From the NCBI GenBank assembly GCA_026874595.1, contig CM049313.1, positions 57,557,159 to 57,621,158 on the forward strand: a DNA stretch of 64,000 bases, in the 5' to 3' direction. Below the pieces are notes generated by a model. That model was given only the letters and a program-made list of their open reading frames with translations. It was not told the DNA's origin and did not search any database. Both the position numbers and the translations under genes were made by a program. Every line of letters begins with the position of its first letter. Positions within the stretch are counted from its first letter, which is position 1. This stretch comes from Sipunculus nudus. Lineage: Eukaryota > Annelida > Sipuncula > Golfingiida > Sipunculidae. This document shows positions 34,675 through 48,700 of this stretch, in pieces.

Positions 34675-37600
34675 AGGGAAATCAAGATACACTATCTCTT
34701 TGTTGGTCTTAAAATCTATTGTAAACCTTTTTTATTAAAAAAAAAACACCCGCACATTGTTAAGAAGTGCTTAAAATGTTGACTGTGATTTCGTCAATCG
34801 GAGACGTCATTTGTTTATATTCATAACCGAGTAGAGTTTTAGTGCAATCTATCAACCGGCTTCTGTTCCCAACCAACCAAACAACTCGCCAAAACGCACT
34901 CCAGTAGTTAACTCCTTCACTGCCAGTCTTTCTGTGTTTAAAACAATGAAGCCAGGGGGCTCTAGATCTACGATCAGCAGGTTGGTGACCAAGCTTCTAC
35001 CACCGGAACAGTGAAGGTTCAAACTGACTGGTTGTCTGTGCCTGAGTGACACTATATAGACGAGGTCCGGTTGACATGTGACCCAATAGGCCGAGATTAA
35101 CCTGCCAACTATCTATGCCGTACCATCAAAAATGATCTGGTCATTTTAACAACTTTGACTGGAGCTTTCTCACGAAGTGAAAGGCTCAATCACTGAGATA
35201 TGAATTAATTAACTTTAATTAAGTCCCTTAAATGTTCTCTGTTTTTTGGCACGTCTATCCATCTGTCTAATTAGTTACGATGTCTTGAAGCAAGAAGCTC
35301 TAAATCTTGCCCTGAATTCACCTTCTTTGATACTGTCCACATATCTATTCCAGCAAAGTCTGTTTTACAACATTATAATCCATACAACTGGTTAAACTTC
35401 AATAACATTCAACTAGCTTGTGTGTCATAAGTGTCGACAAAGACATCTAGCTGACCTGCTCTGTTAATCGTTCAAAGTTCAGAAAGGTGCTGCCCAATTC
35501 TTTTTCCTTCCAAAACTCAATCCAGCTCTAAACACCTTGCCTACGCTGCTTTTTGGTTATGTCTGGAGTTAAGCTCCCTCTTACTGAAGCATTTGTGTAC
35601 TTATCCGGCAAACAAAACTCGTTTCGACACATCCACCCTCAATGTCCCGTTGGCGCTGCTCTCGTTCTCCACACTAACTTTCCCTTCCCTTTTCGCTTTA
35701 CATGTTCCTTTCAATCAGTAGCTTGCTGCTCTCTTATCGCCGTCATAACAAGGATTCAACCACAGGTCATTCACACAACCCTAAGTTCCTTGCCCCAGGT
35801 TTTTTCATGCCTTAATGATATGTTACAGCACAGGATCACAGCAGTTTCATACAAGCCAGATGAAGAACAAAAAAAATTATTAACTGTATTTACAGCTTAA
35901 TAGTAAAACAGATGTGTGATTGGCTAAGGGTGTCGTCCCCTCTCAAAACGTGACCTCAACTGACAAAAGACCACAGTATACAGGGTTGGTGGAATATTCC
36001 AGGAATACCACACTGGAAAGAATGAAAGAAAACCAAATTAAATATTTAATTTTAAATTTACTAGTCTTGACTTTGACAAACTGAATAACATCCACCTTTT
36101 ATTCCGTTTATTATATATACGACGCAAGTTACAACTGAATCCTATCTATGGACATTTACTGTATTTAATATGAAAGGACAATTAAAGACTAAGATTAACA
36201 AGACGACAATCATAGATGGCTCTGGAGAATTTTCCCATCAATAGTATTGCATATAAAAGAGGGCTCACCATATATACTGAGTGATATGGTAAGGTCCAAC
36301 AGGAACTCCAGGTACTGACTCAAGTGTCCCTGGTCCTCACTCGTACAGCACTGGTAGATGAGCCATTGGTCGATGAGCAGAACCAGTCGACGGATTTTTG
36401 TAGCAGCAAAATAGGTCTCTGCAGTACACAGCTTTCCTCGGTGTTAAACACTGATGCATCAGATGAATAGAACTTAAAATGTTCAGAATGTTCATAAAAG
36501 TTGACCAACAATAATTCACACACTTTATTACAGTAAAAAAATCCTCTCTCTGTGACAAGGGACCCACAGGTAAAATGGTGCTTAGCTAACAGCTCAGAGC
36601 ACCCATCTGGACACCAGATGTGTCTCTGGCCAACTGTTTTCTAGTTCGTCTCTTGTGCCCCAGCAAAAAATTCAGCAGAAAAATAAACCAGAACCAGTTT
36701 ACAGTTATCTATTGGTGCCATACAGTCAACTTTAGTTAAAACAAACATGTGGACAATATCCCACGGTTCGGTGGACAGCTTTCAGGTAAGGGGGGGGGGG
36801 GGGGGTGTCTCATAATAGGCTGTTTTGACCAATGCATGAAAAAGACTTTCACACAGGGCAATAAATGAGACTCAGTCTTGTAGGAGGGGTATACTCTTCA
36901 GGGGGAGATGCACACAAGGGTGGTACATCTGCATATATCTTAAAATAATAGTAGGAGGGCTTAAAGTGAAGAGATAAATCATGTCATGGAAAATATGTTT
37001 AGCAAACATAATATTCTGTGACATCCACAATTTCTCACAAAAACGTATTCCGGGCTTTGTTTCAAACGAAGCAAGAAAGACAAGGAAATGTAAACGAAGT
37101 TCATTCCTCAGGTAATGTCTATGAATTTGAGTCCAAGGAGTACTTGAGTGTTGAGTAGGTAGCTATTACCTTTTCTGGCGGGGGGAGCACAAAAGTTGGT
37201 AGTGAGTGGACAGTGTTCCCGAGTACAGAAAATATATATTATGGAACACATTTCAGTTGGAATTTATAAATGGAGTAATTTACTTTGCATTGCATCTTTT
37301 ATTTATATTTATTCCTTTGGTTGGACAAGTTATGCCTTCAACAAGTTATATTCATATATACTGGGCATCCCTAAACATATCTGTATCTATATAGGGTTTG
37401 CCGTGGGAACAAGTACTCGAGTCCAGATCGGCCAATCCCTGTCTAGTGATCCCTATCTTGTTACACTTAAAGTATCTGTATCCTAGCTACTGGTATCAAT
37501 ATTTATTCATAAAGATTTCATTAGAATTTAGTTGTTACAATATCATTGTAAGAAAAGTGCGTTCCTCAATACTGAGTAGGTCTTAGCAATCTTCTATATA

Positions 37601-38650
37601 AGGTGTCTTTTACTTAATTAAATTCAATCACATTTATTTCATCTGGACCATAATGCTTGATAACAAAGGAATTCTTGACAATAGATATATTCAATGCATC
37701 ACCTCGTACCCAGATTCATAATTCATGAGGTATATTCTGCAGATGCAATGCATGAATTCAATGACTTTTTGCAATTAAAGTCATAATTATGTGATCATTC
37801 AAATATTGGGGAATTATAGGAAGACGATGCTAAATGGACTTAGATGTACTGTTACAAAGCAAAATACCAAGACCATGTGAATATTTCATGACTATATACC
37901 GAGATTCTATGGCACATATTTGAATACCATCTGAATGCAAAATATACCACTGTGATTTGCATTTTAAGCACATTGTCCCACCTTAGCAGAAGACATACAT
38001 ATACCTGTACAGATACACTTATGTAAATGCTGTGTATTTGTGTTAATGTGTTTGATAATGTATAATGATAGCTGTGTGTATATGGTGAGAAACAAAAACA
38101 AATATGCTTATTTGTGAAAAAATACAAATAAATTTAATTTCAGCAACATATCAGTACTGACTAACAACACATATATAAGAGATGTTCTCTTCATCATTAC
38201 ACAACTAGGCTATCAAGCGGGAGTTACAATGATATTATACTCCTGGTTGTTCCTATTTTGATTGACAGGTTGAAGAGTAATAGCAGCAATTTCTGCACAT
38301 AACATAACATGCACCATAAAGTTGGATGATATTAAAAGGAAATTTTGTAGCACTTAACATCATCAACTACTGGCAGGACTCAGATTAACAAGAGTGGTCC
38401 ATTTTAAGCAACTTAAATAACACCCTAAAAAATTCCAGTTCTGTATAAATCATTACAGATTTACACATTAACAGTATACAGGAGAGATTTGCAAGGATTC
38501 TTTCTGAACAACAGTGAAGACTCTCCTGTTATGGTGGTACATCTTATGAACAGACTCATGTGGTGGTGGTAAATCTAACTGGCTGATGTCTGTTGGCTGT
38601 CACACAGCAGATCATTGCGTCTCATAACAAAATCAAATGGTACCTATAAT
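34675..38650. other. Unassigned region between MITE A and the ARL14EP-like gene
   Basis: Contains several short open frames (34852-35052 minus; 35553-35900 plus, 115 codons; 36320-36567 minus), none with a domain I recognise. A worn R1-type end (GACAAGGGACCCACAGG) lies at 36553 and an 18-base G run at about 36789. The stretch 37000-38650 includes the probable 3' flank of the minus-strand gene; TTTATT at 37633-37638 would be a minus-strand AATAAA, but it is too far away to assign. Confidence 0.4.
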
Positions 38651-38983
38651 TCAGGTTAAGATAAACCTGACAAAAAGCCAGCCATCAATGCAATCTTAAT
38701 CTTGGAAGTCCCACAGTGAATGCAGTGATATTTAATATTCTTCAGGTACCAGCCCTGTAGCTTTGTTGAACCCAGACACCACTGACAATTAAACCCTTTG
38801 ATTCCTAGACCACTGGTTAGTGTCTTTGGTCCATGTCTCATGTCATACCCCATCAACTGACTGTCCATCAAACTGCAGAGATTTAACATGAAATGTTATA
38901 TCTTGATTCTTCTGCTCACTCACTTTCCAGGGCAAATTTCACATTTCACATCCTCTTTGCAAAGTAACATAGCAAGTGCTGCC

Positions 38984-40467
38984 TCACTGTGGTGGATCTG
39001 GGAAGTAAAATTTCTTCTGTGCCCCCTCAATCTCCACATCCACGTAATACCACCTGCGATTACAGCGGCATTCTCCTGCACATTTTGGGGAGGAACATTT
39101 TGGACAAGGAAAGTGACATCCTGGGCAGTTGTCTTCCAGACAGTCACATATATCACTGTTATCCTTGATGAGTCGGCCACTGTCTTCATACACCTGGTTC
39201 TTCCTCACGCTGGAAAGAACGATGAAAAAATACATTCTTAGTGAATATATAGTTCGAACAGCAGGAGTGTGCAGAGCTGGCCACTGGTTGTAATATTCTG
39301 TGTGAAAAATCACCAAAATCGAGAATTGGCTAACATGTATTAATTGTATTGGCTTGTTATTGCCAAAATAATATAGCTACTTTTGAAGCTACATGGGCAG
39401 GTACTCCTTTTTTTTGTGCTACCTGTGGTAATATCTAGGTGCTGACTTGGTACTAGTCCAATAAGATGTTAAACTGGTTATGCTATTCAAGGGAAATATG
39501 AACTGCTATACATTTAAGCAAATACTCTATATGTAATGGCAATGTCACTAATGATTTAGGTTTATCATTTCCTAAATTAAAGGGTGTGGAAGGGAATTTC
39601 TTTTATTTAATACTGGTTATATATCATATTATGCTGTAAAAGTGTATATAAAATCATAGTAAACTGTACTATATTATTTGAATAAAATATTCCTCTTAAT
39701 AAAATTATAGTTTTTTCCTAGGTCATCAACCCCTCCCCTCCCCTACATGTCTGAACTATAAGGGTTATGTACCAGTTAATTTCTTTAAATTTTTAAACTT
39801 ATTATATTTTAGAATATTATATAAAAGTATATTATTATTTGATGTACTATTTCAAAATTTTTCCTCTGTGGTGTATCATATATTATATTAAGCACCTGAG
39901 CTTTCTGACAACACACTTACTTTTCTCTATAGATCCTTCGGTTAACTTTCCTCATTTCACGTGTACTCCTCTCAGGGTCAAAGTTTGTCATGAAAGATGG
40001 TCCAGGATTGGCAAACGACAGCATCCGCAGCTCTTTAGCTGTGCTAGCCTGAATACAATTAAAAATAACATATAAAAAATTCCAACAGACAGCTAGGGAA
40101 AAAAAAAAAAGAAAAAAAGTTGAGGTATTTATCAGTTCTTGATGAGTATACCTTTATCTTATAAAACTACTTACTTAATGACCATTCTCACAATATATAG
40201 CTGAAAATGAGATTAGCTGTTTAGTTGTTTTAATTAGATATTACAGAGATTCTGATTTGTATTTGAACCTGCAACACCAGGTGGCTTCTTTAGTCAAAAT
40301 GATACCTGTCGAAACAAGTAAACAACTGGGAGAACTACAATGCAACATCCAAGGTTAACCCTGACTGGTCCCTGACTGATGGAGCCCTAGTACAATCACA
40401 GGACGAATAACCTGGATGTAACCAACAAGTTAACAGAGTAAAATACATATATATATATATATATATA

Positions 40468-40521
<54 letters not shown>

Positions 40522-42748
40522 CCATATACTTAGCTAGAACTTTTGAACTTGAGTTTAGCACCAATTACACAAACATCACTCCTGAGATACTGGCATATGG
40601 GTGTTCACTATGCAGAAACAAGGGACCCATGGGTCATGTTGCTCAGCTGAAAGTGACCTTGAAGATAAAAATCTAAAATAACAACAAATGGAGATAAAAG
40701 TCTAAGTGAGGTAATATAGTCCATGGTTGGTTGATATGATTGCTTTGAATTGGTGAGTAAAGATCTCTGGCAAATAATATATTGTGATGTGACTATTTGA
40801 TAAGTTGTCGAAAATTCCACAGTTAACACATTTGTTCAATTCTCCAAGGCTACCTAGTGCAAGAATGTTTAAACTTTTTTGACAACTTGGTGGAAACTTG
40901 GCAAATCAAATTTGTAGAAAAAGTCATGACTATTATGCCCAGCAATCCACAAACACAAGGCTCTGTGTCCATGGGGTATGGGGCCCATCTGAAGCCTGTG
41001 GCCTATGCAAACTGGTTCTTGGCTGATGAGCTGTCAATGAAAACGCGATGTGACAACGTTGGCTATATGCAATACTTGTTTGGCTGGAATACGTTATACT
41101 GGCAACTGATATGTGGCTACGATAAAATAATCTTAATGTCAAACAAGGGACCCATGGTTCAAGGCACTCAGCTGAAGTTTGAAATTTTTGCAAATGCAAA
41201 ATATGCAGATTTCTATTTAAATGTTTTTCATATAAATTAGCATAAGAGGTGCTATGAGGAAAGGGCCCTCCTACTTGGTTAAAGTAAAGTTCTAAATATA
41301 TGATTGCAAAACTAATACTCTGATAAGACTGTCATGAAGAAAAACAGAAAGTTTTGAGATACTGTGATGCATATGAACAATTTACAGAAGGACAGGCAAG
41401 TGGACAGAATGGATTAATATCTTTATTTCACTTTCAAGGGAATAATGCATTTAAGTTTATATTTATATAGTGGCCAAGATAAGCCAAGGCAAGCTGCCTC
41501 AAGTAGGTTACATAACACAATTGAAGGCTGTACTACAGGGTGGACTTGATGTAAACAACACTTGACATGGTGTATAAAAACTTAAATAAAACCTTCTCTT
41601 TTCAACCAATTCCTTGGAAATTGAAGATTTTAAAAGATTAAATCCTTATGTATATATTCTGTGAAAATTAAATCAGCCGTGCTTACAGGGAAAAAAGTGC
41701 CTTAGCGAAAGATGGACAAAATTAAAGGTACTGATTTTTAATTTATGCTAACAACTTGAAAAATTTGCAAAATTCGGATCTAATTCTGGGTAAACTATTG
41801 AATCTTGATAAAATAAAATTATATCCCTGAAAAAAAGTCTCCAGCTTCAGCAATTCTTTTGTTAAGTGGGTAAATAATTTCCTGATTTTTGAAAAATTGC
41901 ATTATATTTGAGCCCATAATTTCAAAACAATAGGCAATACTGACGAAATTGTTGGTATGTTCATAAAAAAAGTATGGAAAAATATGAATACTAAATATGG
42001 TCAAAAACGGATCAGTAGTTTTGATATTAGGCAGCCTTGAAGTGTAATAATAGCTTTTTTAAGGATAACGGAGGTTTTACTTTAATATTTTGAAGGAACG
42101 AAGTCCTGATGACCCAACTTTCGGTATAATAGGAGTTTTGGGGACATCTAACTGTATGCAAAATTTTTGATTCATTGGTCCAACAGTTCCAAAATGTGCC
42201 CTGTTAACGGATGGCCAGACGATGGAGAAAGGACCACAACTATAGCTCAGATGACTTGTAGTCAGCTAACCTGAAAAGGTCAATGAAGCAGGAACGCAGA
42301 GGGACAGAAATTTCATTTAATCACTAAAGTTAGAATAGCTTGCACACCTCTTTAGTGGATGGTGTCAAGCAGCCCCCTCCTGTAGACCACGTTGTGGTTT
42401 TGTATTATTAATTAACATAACCGAGTCTACCCCTCCTGTTTCGTTTCGTACGTGACTGGTCACGTGGTAGGGTCGCAGGCAGGAGGTTTCTTCCTGCGAC
42501 CCACGAAGTCGGAATGACGGGATTTTTTTCAAGCCAAATGAAGGAGTGACTGTTGTTTAACAAAATCCTTTGTTATCGCTCACCTTGAGCGCCTCTTCCT
42601 CTGTCATACCCTCCAGATCTATGATTTCAGGCGAGCTGCGGGCGCTGAGTCCTTTGTCACTGCTCATACTCGAATCAGCACTGATACTGCGCAGCATTGA
42701 AGCGCTAAGCTCAGACACTCTGTCTCGCTCCCGGCTCTTCTCAGACAT
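38984..42748 (-). CDS. ARL14EP: ARL14 effector protein-like (ARF7EP_C domain)
   Basis: Minus-strand coding exons 42748-42584, 40048-39921 and 39209-38984 join in frame to 172 residues. The N-terminal third is Ser-rich and acidic (start MSEKSRERDRVSEL). The middle exon carries AKELRMLSFANPG and REMRKVNRRIYRE, matching the KALRSLQFTNPG and KREKRRL segments of vertebrate ARL14EP as I remember them. The last exon holds the ARF7EP_C module: VYEDSGRLI, then nine cysteines starting CDCLEDNCPGC and ending CAGECRCNRRW, then VEIEGAQ. In mammals the protein links ARL14 to MYO1E and MHC-II vesicle movement; the nematode homologue ARLE-14 works with the H3K9 methyltransferase MET-2. Which role applies here cannot be told. 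An in-frame ATG at 42781 would add 11 residues. Intron 1 contains R1 fragments. Confidence 0.88.
40445..40519. repeat. (TA)n / (TTA)n microsatellite
   Basis: Two TA runs around a short ATTATTATT run, in intron 1 of the ARL14EP-like gene. Confidence 0.95.
40616..40660 (-). mobile_element. Solo R1 terminus
   Basis: AACAAGGGACCCATGGGTCA followed by TGTTGCTCAGCTGA: the GACCCATGGGTC end of R1 without a recognisable body following it. It lies 520 bp before the next R1 copy. Confidence 0.65.
41140..42278 (-). mobile_element. R1 element, internally deleted copy
   Basis: Begins AAACAAGGGACCCATGGTTC and ends ATAGCTCAGATGACTTG then TAGTCAGCTAACC. About 600 bp of the interior present at 31440-32100 is missing (the jump is near 41460). 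Lies in intron 1 of the ARL14EP-like gene. Confidence 0.75.
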
Positions 42749-42759
42749 TATTTGTTTGT

Positions 42760-42950
42760 CCGATAGTCTCTGGATATTCATAATGTTCGGTAAGATATTA
42801 CAGACGTAGACCACTCTGATAACTCGGCAACGGTCGGTCGAGGTGTTCTGAACAAGACAGACGTAACGGACTAAAACTACGATGTCGTAAGTCGGATGCC
42901 AAGTCTGATACAAAACCGGACGTCATTCTCGGATGCGCATGCCTTAGCCT
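42760..42950 (-). promoter_or_regulatory. Candidate promoter of the ARL14EP-like gene
   Basis: Within about 200 bp upstream of the chosen ATG lie TGCGCATGC (42934-42942, NRF-1-like) and ACCGGACGTCAT (42916-42927, CRE half-site with an ETS-like core). No TATA box is evident. Placement is inference from position and motifs. Confidence 0.3.
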
Positions 42951-42954
42951 ACTG

Positions 42955-43800
42955 ATTTACACCAGCAAACAAGAAGAATGAGCATAGATTATTTTTTTTC
43001 TCAGTATTAAATTTATTTAACGGCACTTTCTTCTCTATATTTGCAATGAAAGTAAAATTAAGAGGTATTAAAAAAAAATAAATCTTTGGCATTACTATAT
43101 GTGAGATACTCAAAGCCTATAATTAAGTATTAACAAACACATTTCAATAGTTATTTCAGTTGTTTCCTACATGTTAAATATCTCAGGTGACTAAATTTTC
43201 ATAATTAAGATATATTTAATGAACTTTTTTTAGCTTTTAGGCTAATAAAGAAATGAAATTGTTAAATTTTAAGTATTAAATTTAAGTATTAAATTTAAGT
43301 ATTAAGTATTTTAAGTATCCATTATAAGTATCTGCACAAGATGCCGTTAATTGAAATAATTATTGGTCGCTATTTTGCTAAATAAGTGAACCATTAAATT
43401 GAACCTTTTGTTAAGTGTATCTCTATAATACATCCTGGGTGTTATTCATATCAAGGCCCAGCCAACTAAGAGAGATATTAATGAAATGCTACATGTATTT
43501 ATATCTTATTAATTCTAAACATGTCAATAAGTACTTACATTGGATCCTTTATTTCATGACATTTGAATATTAGGATTCAAATCCTGAAAATGATTTTGTT
43601 TGAAAAAAGTTCAAAGTTGTTCAAGTTTCAACAAAAAATGAATTTAACATTGAAATTATACGATTCCTCTTGTTCATTAGTCCTGTGTATTGAAGGGATG
43701 GGTGGGGTCTCTGTGTTACTGCTGGTTGCTGAAAAAAATGTGAAATTTTAAGATTCAGTTGTTTATTGTACAGTTCTGTCAACAGAATGGAGTGGTGGAA
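42955..43800. other. AT-rich intergenic region
   Basis: No gene recognised. Contains short direct repeats of AAGTATTAAATTT around 43268-43315. Confidence 0.5.
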
Positions 43801-43806
43801 GGGAAA

Positions 43807-43852
43807 GGGGTGGGTGGGGGTGGGGGGGGGGGGGGGGAGAGAGAGAGAGAGA
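43807..43852. repeat. G-run / (GA)n low-complexity tract
   Basis: Long G runs followed by seven or eight GA units; can form a G-quadruplex. Confidence 0.9.
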
Positions 43853-43949
43853 CTGACCCAGATCACCAAGACACAGCTGGCCAGGAGTGAAGATATTAAA
43901 TAACACCCTGCGGGGCTGAGAGCTTATCAGGCTGGAGTACACTGGATAG

Positions 43950-44689
43950 CAATGGCTTGATGTAAACAATACTTGACATGGTGTTTTAAAACTTGAATAA
44001 AATCTAGTTTTTGATCAATTGGTTCCAAATGTCAGATCTTAACAGCTGATATGCTTATGTAAACATACCGTGAAGATTAAATCAACAGCACTAACAGGAA
44101 AAAATGTGCCAATGTTAAATTTGGGCAAAGTTTAAAGTACTGGTTTTATATTTATGCAAATTACTTATAAAATTTGTAATATTCAGATCTAATTTTCAGT
44201 ATACAATTGAATCTTGATAAAATGAAGTTATATCCCTGAAAAAAGTTTCTAGCTTGTGCAATTTTTATGTTTTTTGAATAAATATATTTCCTGATTTTTT
44301 ACAAGGTGCATTGTGTTCGGACCATAACTTTAAAAAATTATGCAATACTGACCCAACTTTTGGTTTGTATATAGGAAATGTATGGGAGGACATGTAAACT
44401 AAATATGATCAAAAACAGGTCAGTGGTTTTGATATCAGGCAGTCTTGAAATGTAACAATGGTTTTTAATTGAAAATGGAGGATTTTCCGTAATATCTCAA
44501 AAGGAACAAAGTCTTAGCGACCCAATTTTTCAGTGCGAAAGGAAATTTTAGGGACATCTAACTGTATGCAAAATTTTGGATTCGTAGGTCCAACAGTTTC
44601 AAAACGTGCCCTGTTAATGGCTGGGCGGCCATACTGACAAAGGAGCTTGACTATTACTCAGATGACTTTTTGTCAGCTGAGCTAAAAAT
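43950..44689 (-). mobile_element. R1 element, truncated copy
   Basis: Collinear with 32140-32746 (for example GACATGGTGT, ACCATAACTTTAAAAA, TTCAAAACGTGCCC) and ends CTCAGATGACTTTTTGTC then AGCTGAGCTAAAAATG. Lacks the GACCCATGGGTC end. Confidence 0.7.
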
Positions 44690-45741
44690 GAACAGGGAAC
44701 TTTCATTCATTCTTGGTCTTTTGGGGTGAAAGAAGCAACCAGATAATCAGATGTATTTTATTTTTTACACATGCCATTTACTTTCTTTGTTATATTTTGG
44801 TGATGGTTTGCTCGTGTATATAAATGTCTTTATGGTATGTGACAGAGCTAACCTCCTGCTGGTCTCGAGAAGGACTCGGCCCGATTTCTTGAATTCCTAT
44901 CTTTAAGTCCAATTACAAGTCGGAGTCCAGGATGCCAAGGTTGAAGTCTTAAAAAAAGTAGACTCAAGTCCAGACTCAAATCCTTCATCACTGTTGCACA
45001 ACAACTAGTCAGCCATTTAAGACTGCATCAAGAGCCACTATTTTGTGAGTTGTTTAAAATAAAATTCCTGTGGGGAAAGGGTGGAGCTCCCCCTCCTCCA
45101 CTCACTCCATATAAAAGTCTACTACTACCCCACTCTAAAATTAATATTTGTCTTCATCACCTATGCAAATTATCAGTTTTCATATATCCATCAAATATGT
45201 TTGTCTCATACAGGCCACTCATACCATCTTGAAAAAGAAGCAAATAAAAGGAAATTGGATTTTATTACAAATATTTTATTCTCTGCAATAGAATCATGTA
45301 TATTTATATATGGAGCCAGGTCTAGAAGAAAATGTACAGCTGGGACTGGTGAAAAATTGAGAATGTTCTTCCTACTGTTACTTCTTTGCTATGTGTACCT
45401 CTCTATGAGCAGTCCTGTGTGAGCAGATTATACATTGCTCTCCAAAACAGATATATTATGAACTGAAACCCAGATCTAGCCAATGTTCTAACTGTTTCCA
45501 ATGTCCATAAAGAGTACCTAACAATAGTGAGAGCAATATAAACAGACTGTTGACACAAGTTGATCTTGAGCTGTTCATCTGTCATATCTGTAAAATTGGT
45601 ACCATCTGTCACCATTACATGGCAGCACAGTTATATGAACATGTTTGTATTCTTGTATGGTTCTTTAACGTTATGACCATCCTCTAAAGTATTTCATGTA
45701 TAAAGGACACACTATACACATTATTTCTAAGGTCATTTCAT

Positions 45742-48700
45742 TTATCGTTTCTTTGGTTTCCTGGGTCTTCGTCCTCCGTGTACTAGTATTGTGCTGTCTG
45801 TTATGGACACAATGTTAAGCCCTGCCATCTGTAGTCCTTTTATAGCCGGCTGCAAAGAATACACAAATCCAAAGTTAGAGATAATTTTATGGTTTCAATT
45901 AAAATCTTACAATATGAGGCTTCTCTGATAAATAACCAAGTGTATCAATACAAAAAGCAAGTGATACTGATATTTAAAAAAGACTTAAAAGTCATCTTAA
46001 ACTAAGTCTCAAAATCAAGTCTTTATTATCTAAGAGCAAGTTTTTTAGTTTTTTTTTAATTTAATTTACATATGTTAATGTGTTAATAACATGTCTCTTT
46101 GTTCATTGTCATGGGTGGGGTGTATGGTGCCAATTCATACTCCAAGGAAACAAAGTCAAGTCTTACCAATCTGCCAACGCCAATACCATGGACTCTTACT
46201 CGGACATTTTTCAAGCCATGTTTTCTTTTAACAATCTGCATTAAACAGAAAACATAAACTTCATACATGTATTTTAAGGTAAATAAGTCACACAATAAAA
46301 TAAAAATTTTATAAAAATTACAATAACAGTAGATTAGATTCAACTGGCTCTTCTAAGAACTACTCGTAGGTTCCTACATACATACTACAAAAAATACAAG
46401 CTAGATGGGACCTTACCATTAGTGAACTAGAATACGGGTAGTCGACAAGCGACTACGTGTATCCGCCAAAATCAGAGAAGGACAGGTAAAGTGAGGCATG
46501 GATTGAGTGGCAAGGGGATATAGAGTTACACGTGTTACATATTAGAATGGATCTCTGCCACATAAACATGATTGTAGGTGGCGCCACCTGTTATTTGAAC
46601 GAGAAACTATCCAAGATATATACACATGCAAAATTTCATGTGGAAAAGTTAAACCACTGCAGAGATATGAGTAATTTTATCCCACAGCAGACAAACAGAT
46701 GGATGCTGTGCAAAAATGGCTGCAGGTGGCGCCACCATTTTTGTTCATGTTATAAAGCTATCCAAGGGCTACTTTTGTGTAAAAAAATTTTCCTGATTGG
46801 TTGAATGAGTCTGGAGATATAAGCATGGATGTCTCGTCGTGAACGTGAATGTAGGTGGCGCCACCTGTCATAAAATCAAGAAAGCTATGCAGATGTATAA
46901 GCATGCTGAATTTTAGGTGAATTAGTCAAACCACTGCAGAGATGTGAGTGATTTTAACCCCAGGCAGATGAACAGATGGACACTGTGCAAACATGGTTGC
47001 AGGTGGTGCCACCATTTTTTGTGTATTTTATAAAGCTATCCCAGGACTACATTTGTGTAAAATATTTTTCCAGATCGGTCAAACGGTTCCAGAAATATAT
47101 GGGTTTATGTGTGGAGTGTTAACGTGAATGTAGGTGGCGCCACCTGTCATAAAATCAAGAAAGCTATCTAGGATGTATATGCATGCCGATTTTTAGGTGA
47201 ATTAGTCAAACCACTGCAGAGATATGAGTGATTTTAACCCCAGGCAGATGAACAAATGGACACTGTGCAAACATGGTTGCAGGTGGCGCCACCTTTTGTT
47301 GTGTATGTTATAAAGCTATCCCAGGGCTACATTTGTGTAAAATTTTTTTCCGGATCGGTCAAACGGTTCCCGAGATATATGGGATTATGTGTGGAGCGTT
47401 AACGAGAATGTAGGTGGCACCACTTTTCAAGTGGGGCCCTAATTAGGGCTGATACTCACATTTCCAAGGGTTAGAGCTGTAGCTTGTGCTGCAACATTTG
47501 TACTTTTCTTCACATTTCTAAAACCCTCAATACCCTGAAAGACACGGGGGAAGTGGTTTTTCAATGGATTATTAACATGAGCTATGATATTTCAAGAAAT
47601 TCTTAAAGAAATAATACTTAAAAGAAAAAAAAATTCCAAGTGTGGTCCACATTTCAAATTTTAATAACATGGCAAACAATAACAATTTCAGGAAAATTGA
47701 ACTCTGAAATTTGCCATCTAATAGTTCCAAGAAATCATATATCTAACTAACAAGTGACCCATGGGTCATGACGCTCAGCCAACTGACATGTTGACAATAT
47801 GTCCTTGCACAGGCAACAAAGATAATGTAGGTGGCATCATTGTTCATGCATCTTAGGGTAAGTTCATCAAGACCCATAAGCACAACAAAACTGACAATCC
47901 AACCAGCCTTTCCTGAGGAATCTGGCAATTTTCGTGTATTTTGCATTATTTCTGGGGTGCTAAAACATACCCCAAAACTCTGAGAATATAGGTCACAGTG
48001 ACTGAATTTCAGATTTCTGGGATGAACTTTGGAGGAAATCTCAGGATGCCTCGTTAGAAGTTTCTAGGCCAAAAGGTTATGATTTATGCCCTACTTTGGT
48101 ATCAAATTTTCAATTATTCTGAGGAATGCTTATAAGCCCCATAGCTCAGAAAATATGGGTAACAGAGACCTAATTTCATGTTTCCAAGGAGACTTTTCAT
48201 GGACCTCCCTGGATTTAAAGTTAGAAGATTCCAGGTCCAAAGTTTATGATCTGTGCCCTGCTTTGGTATCAATTTTTAATTATGCTGGAGGGTGTTTATA
48301 AGCCCCATAGCTCAGAGAATATGGGTAACAGAGACCTAATTTCAAGTTTCCAAGGATATTTTTCACAGACCTCTATGGATGTCATGTCAGAAGAATCTTT
48401 GCAATATTATAAAATTTGGCTTTACACTTTCAGAGAAGAAGTTTTTGTAGCCCTCTGTATGCTTTGGGCACCGTTGACCCCAAAAACCAATGCAGGTGGT
48501 GCCACCAATACCTCAATTTCAGATATGACTCAAGTGACTCATTAACAAAAAATTTGATGATGATAGCTCCAGCCGTTTCTGAAATTGTAATTTTAGCATG
48601 CAAATGACTAAGTTAAACTTCCTGTAACTCAGTCAAAAATCACCAAACTGGAACCATTTGAAAAAAACTTGAGAGAGATTGTTCCAGGGAACATTTCTGT

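Noticed and set aside
35553-35900. 115-codon plus-strand open frame
   Set aside because: No family recognised and no supporting signals; left unannotated but mentioned in the regional entry.
40857-41240. 127-codon plus-strand open frame
   Set aside because: It runs into the R1 terminus at 41140 and contains no recognisable domain; likely chance within repeat-rich intron sequence.
42570-42809. Plus-strand 79-codon Ser/Leu-rich open frame
   Set aside because: Antisense shadow of exon 1 of the ARL14EP-like gene.
48086-48545. Overlapping plus-strand frames sharing PHSSENMGNRDLIS
   Set aside because: The shared peptide comes from the internal direct repeat of the R1-related element, not from a gene family.
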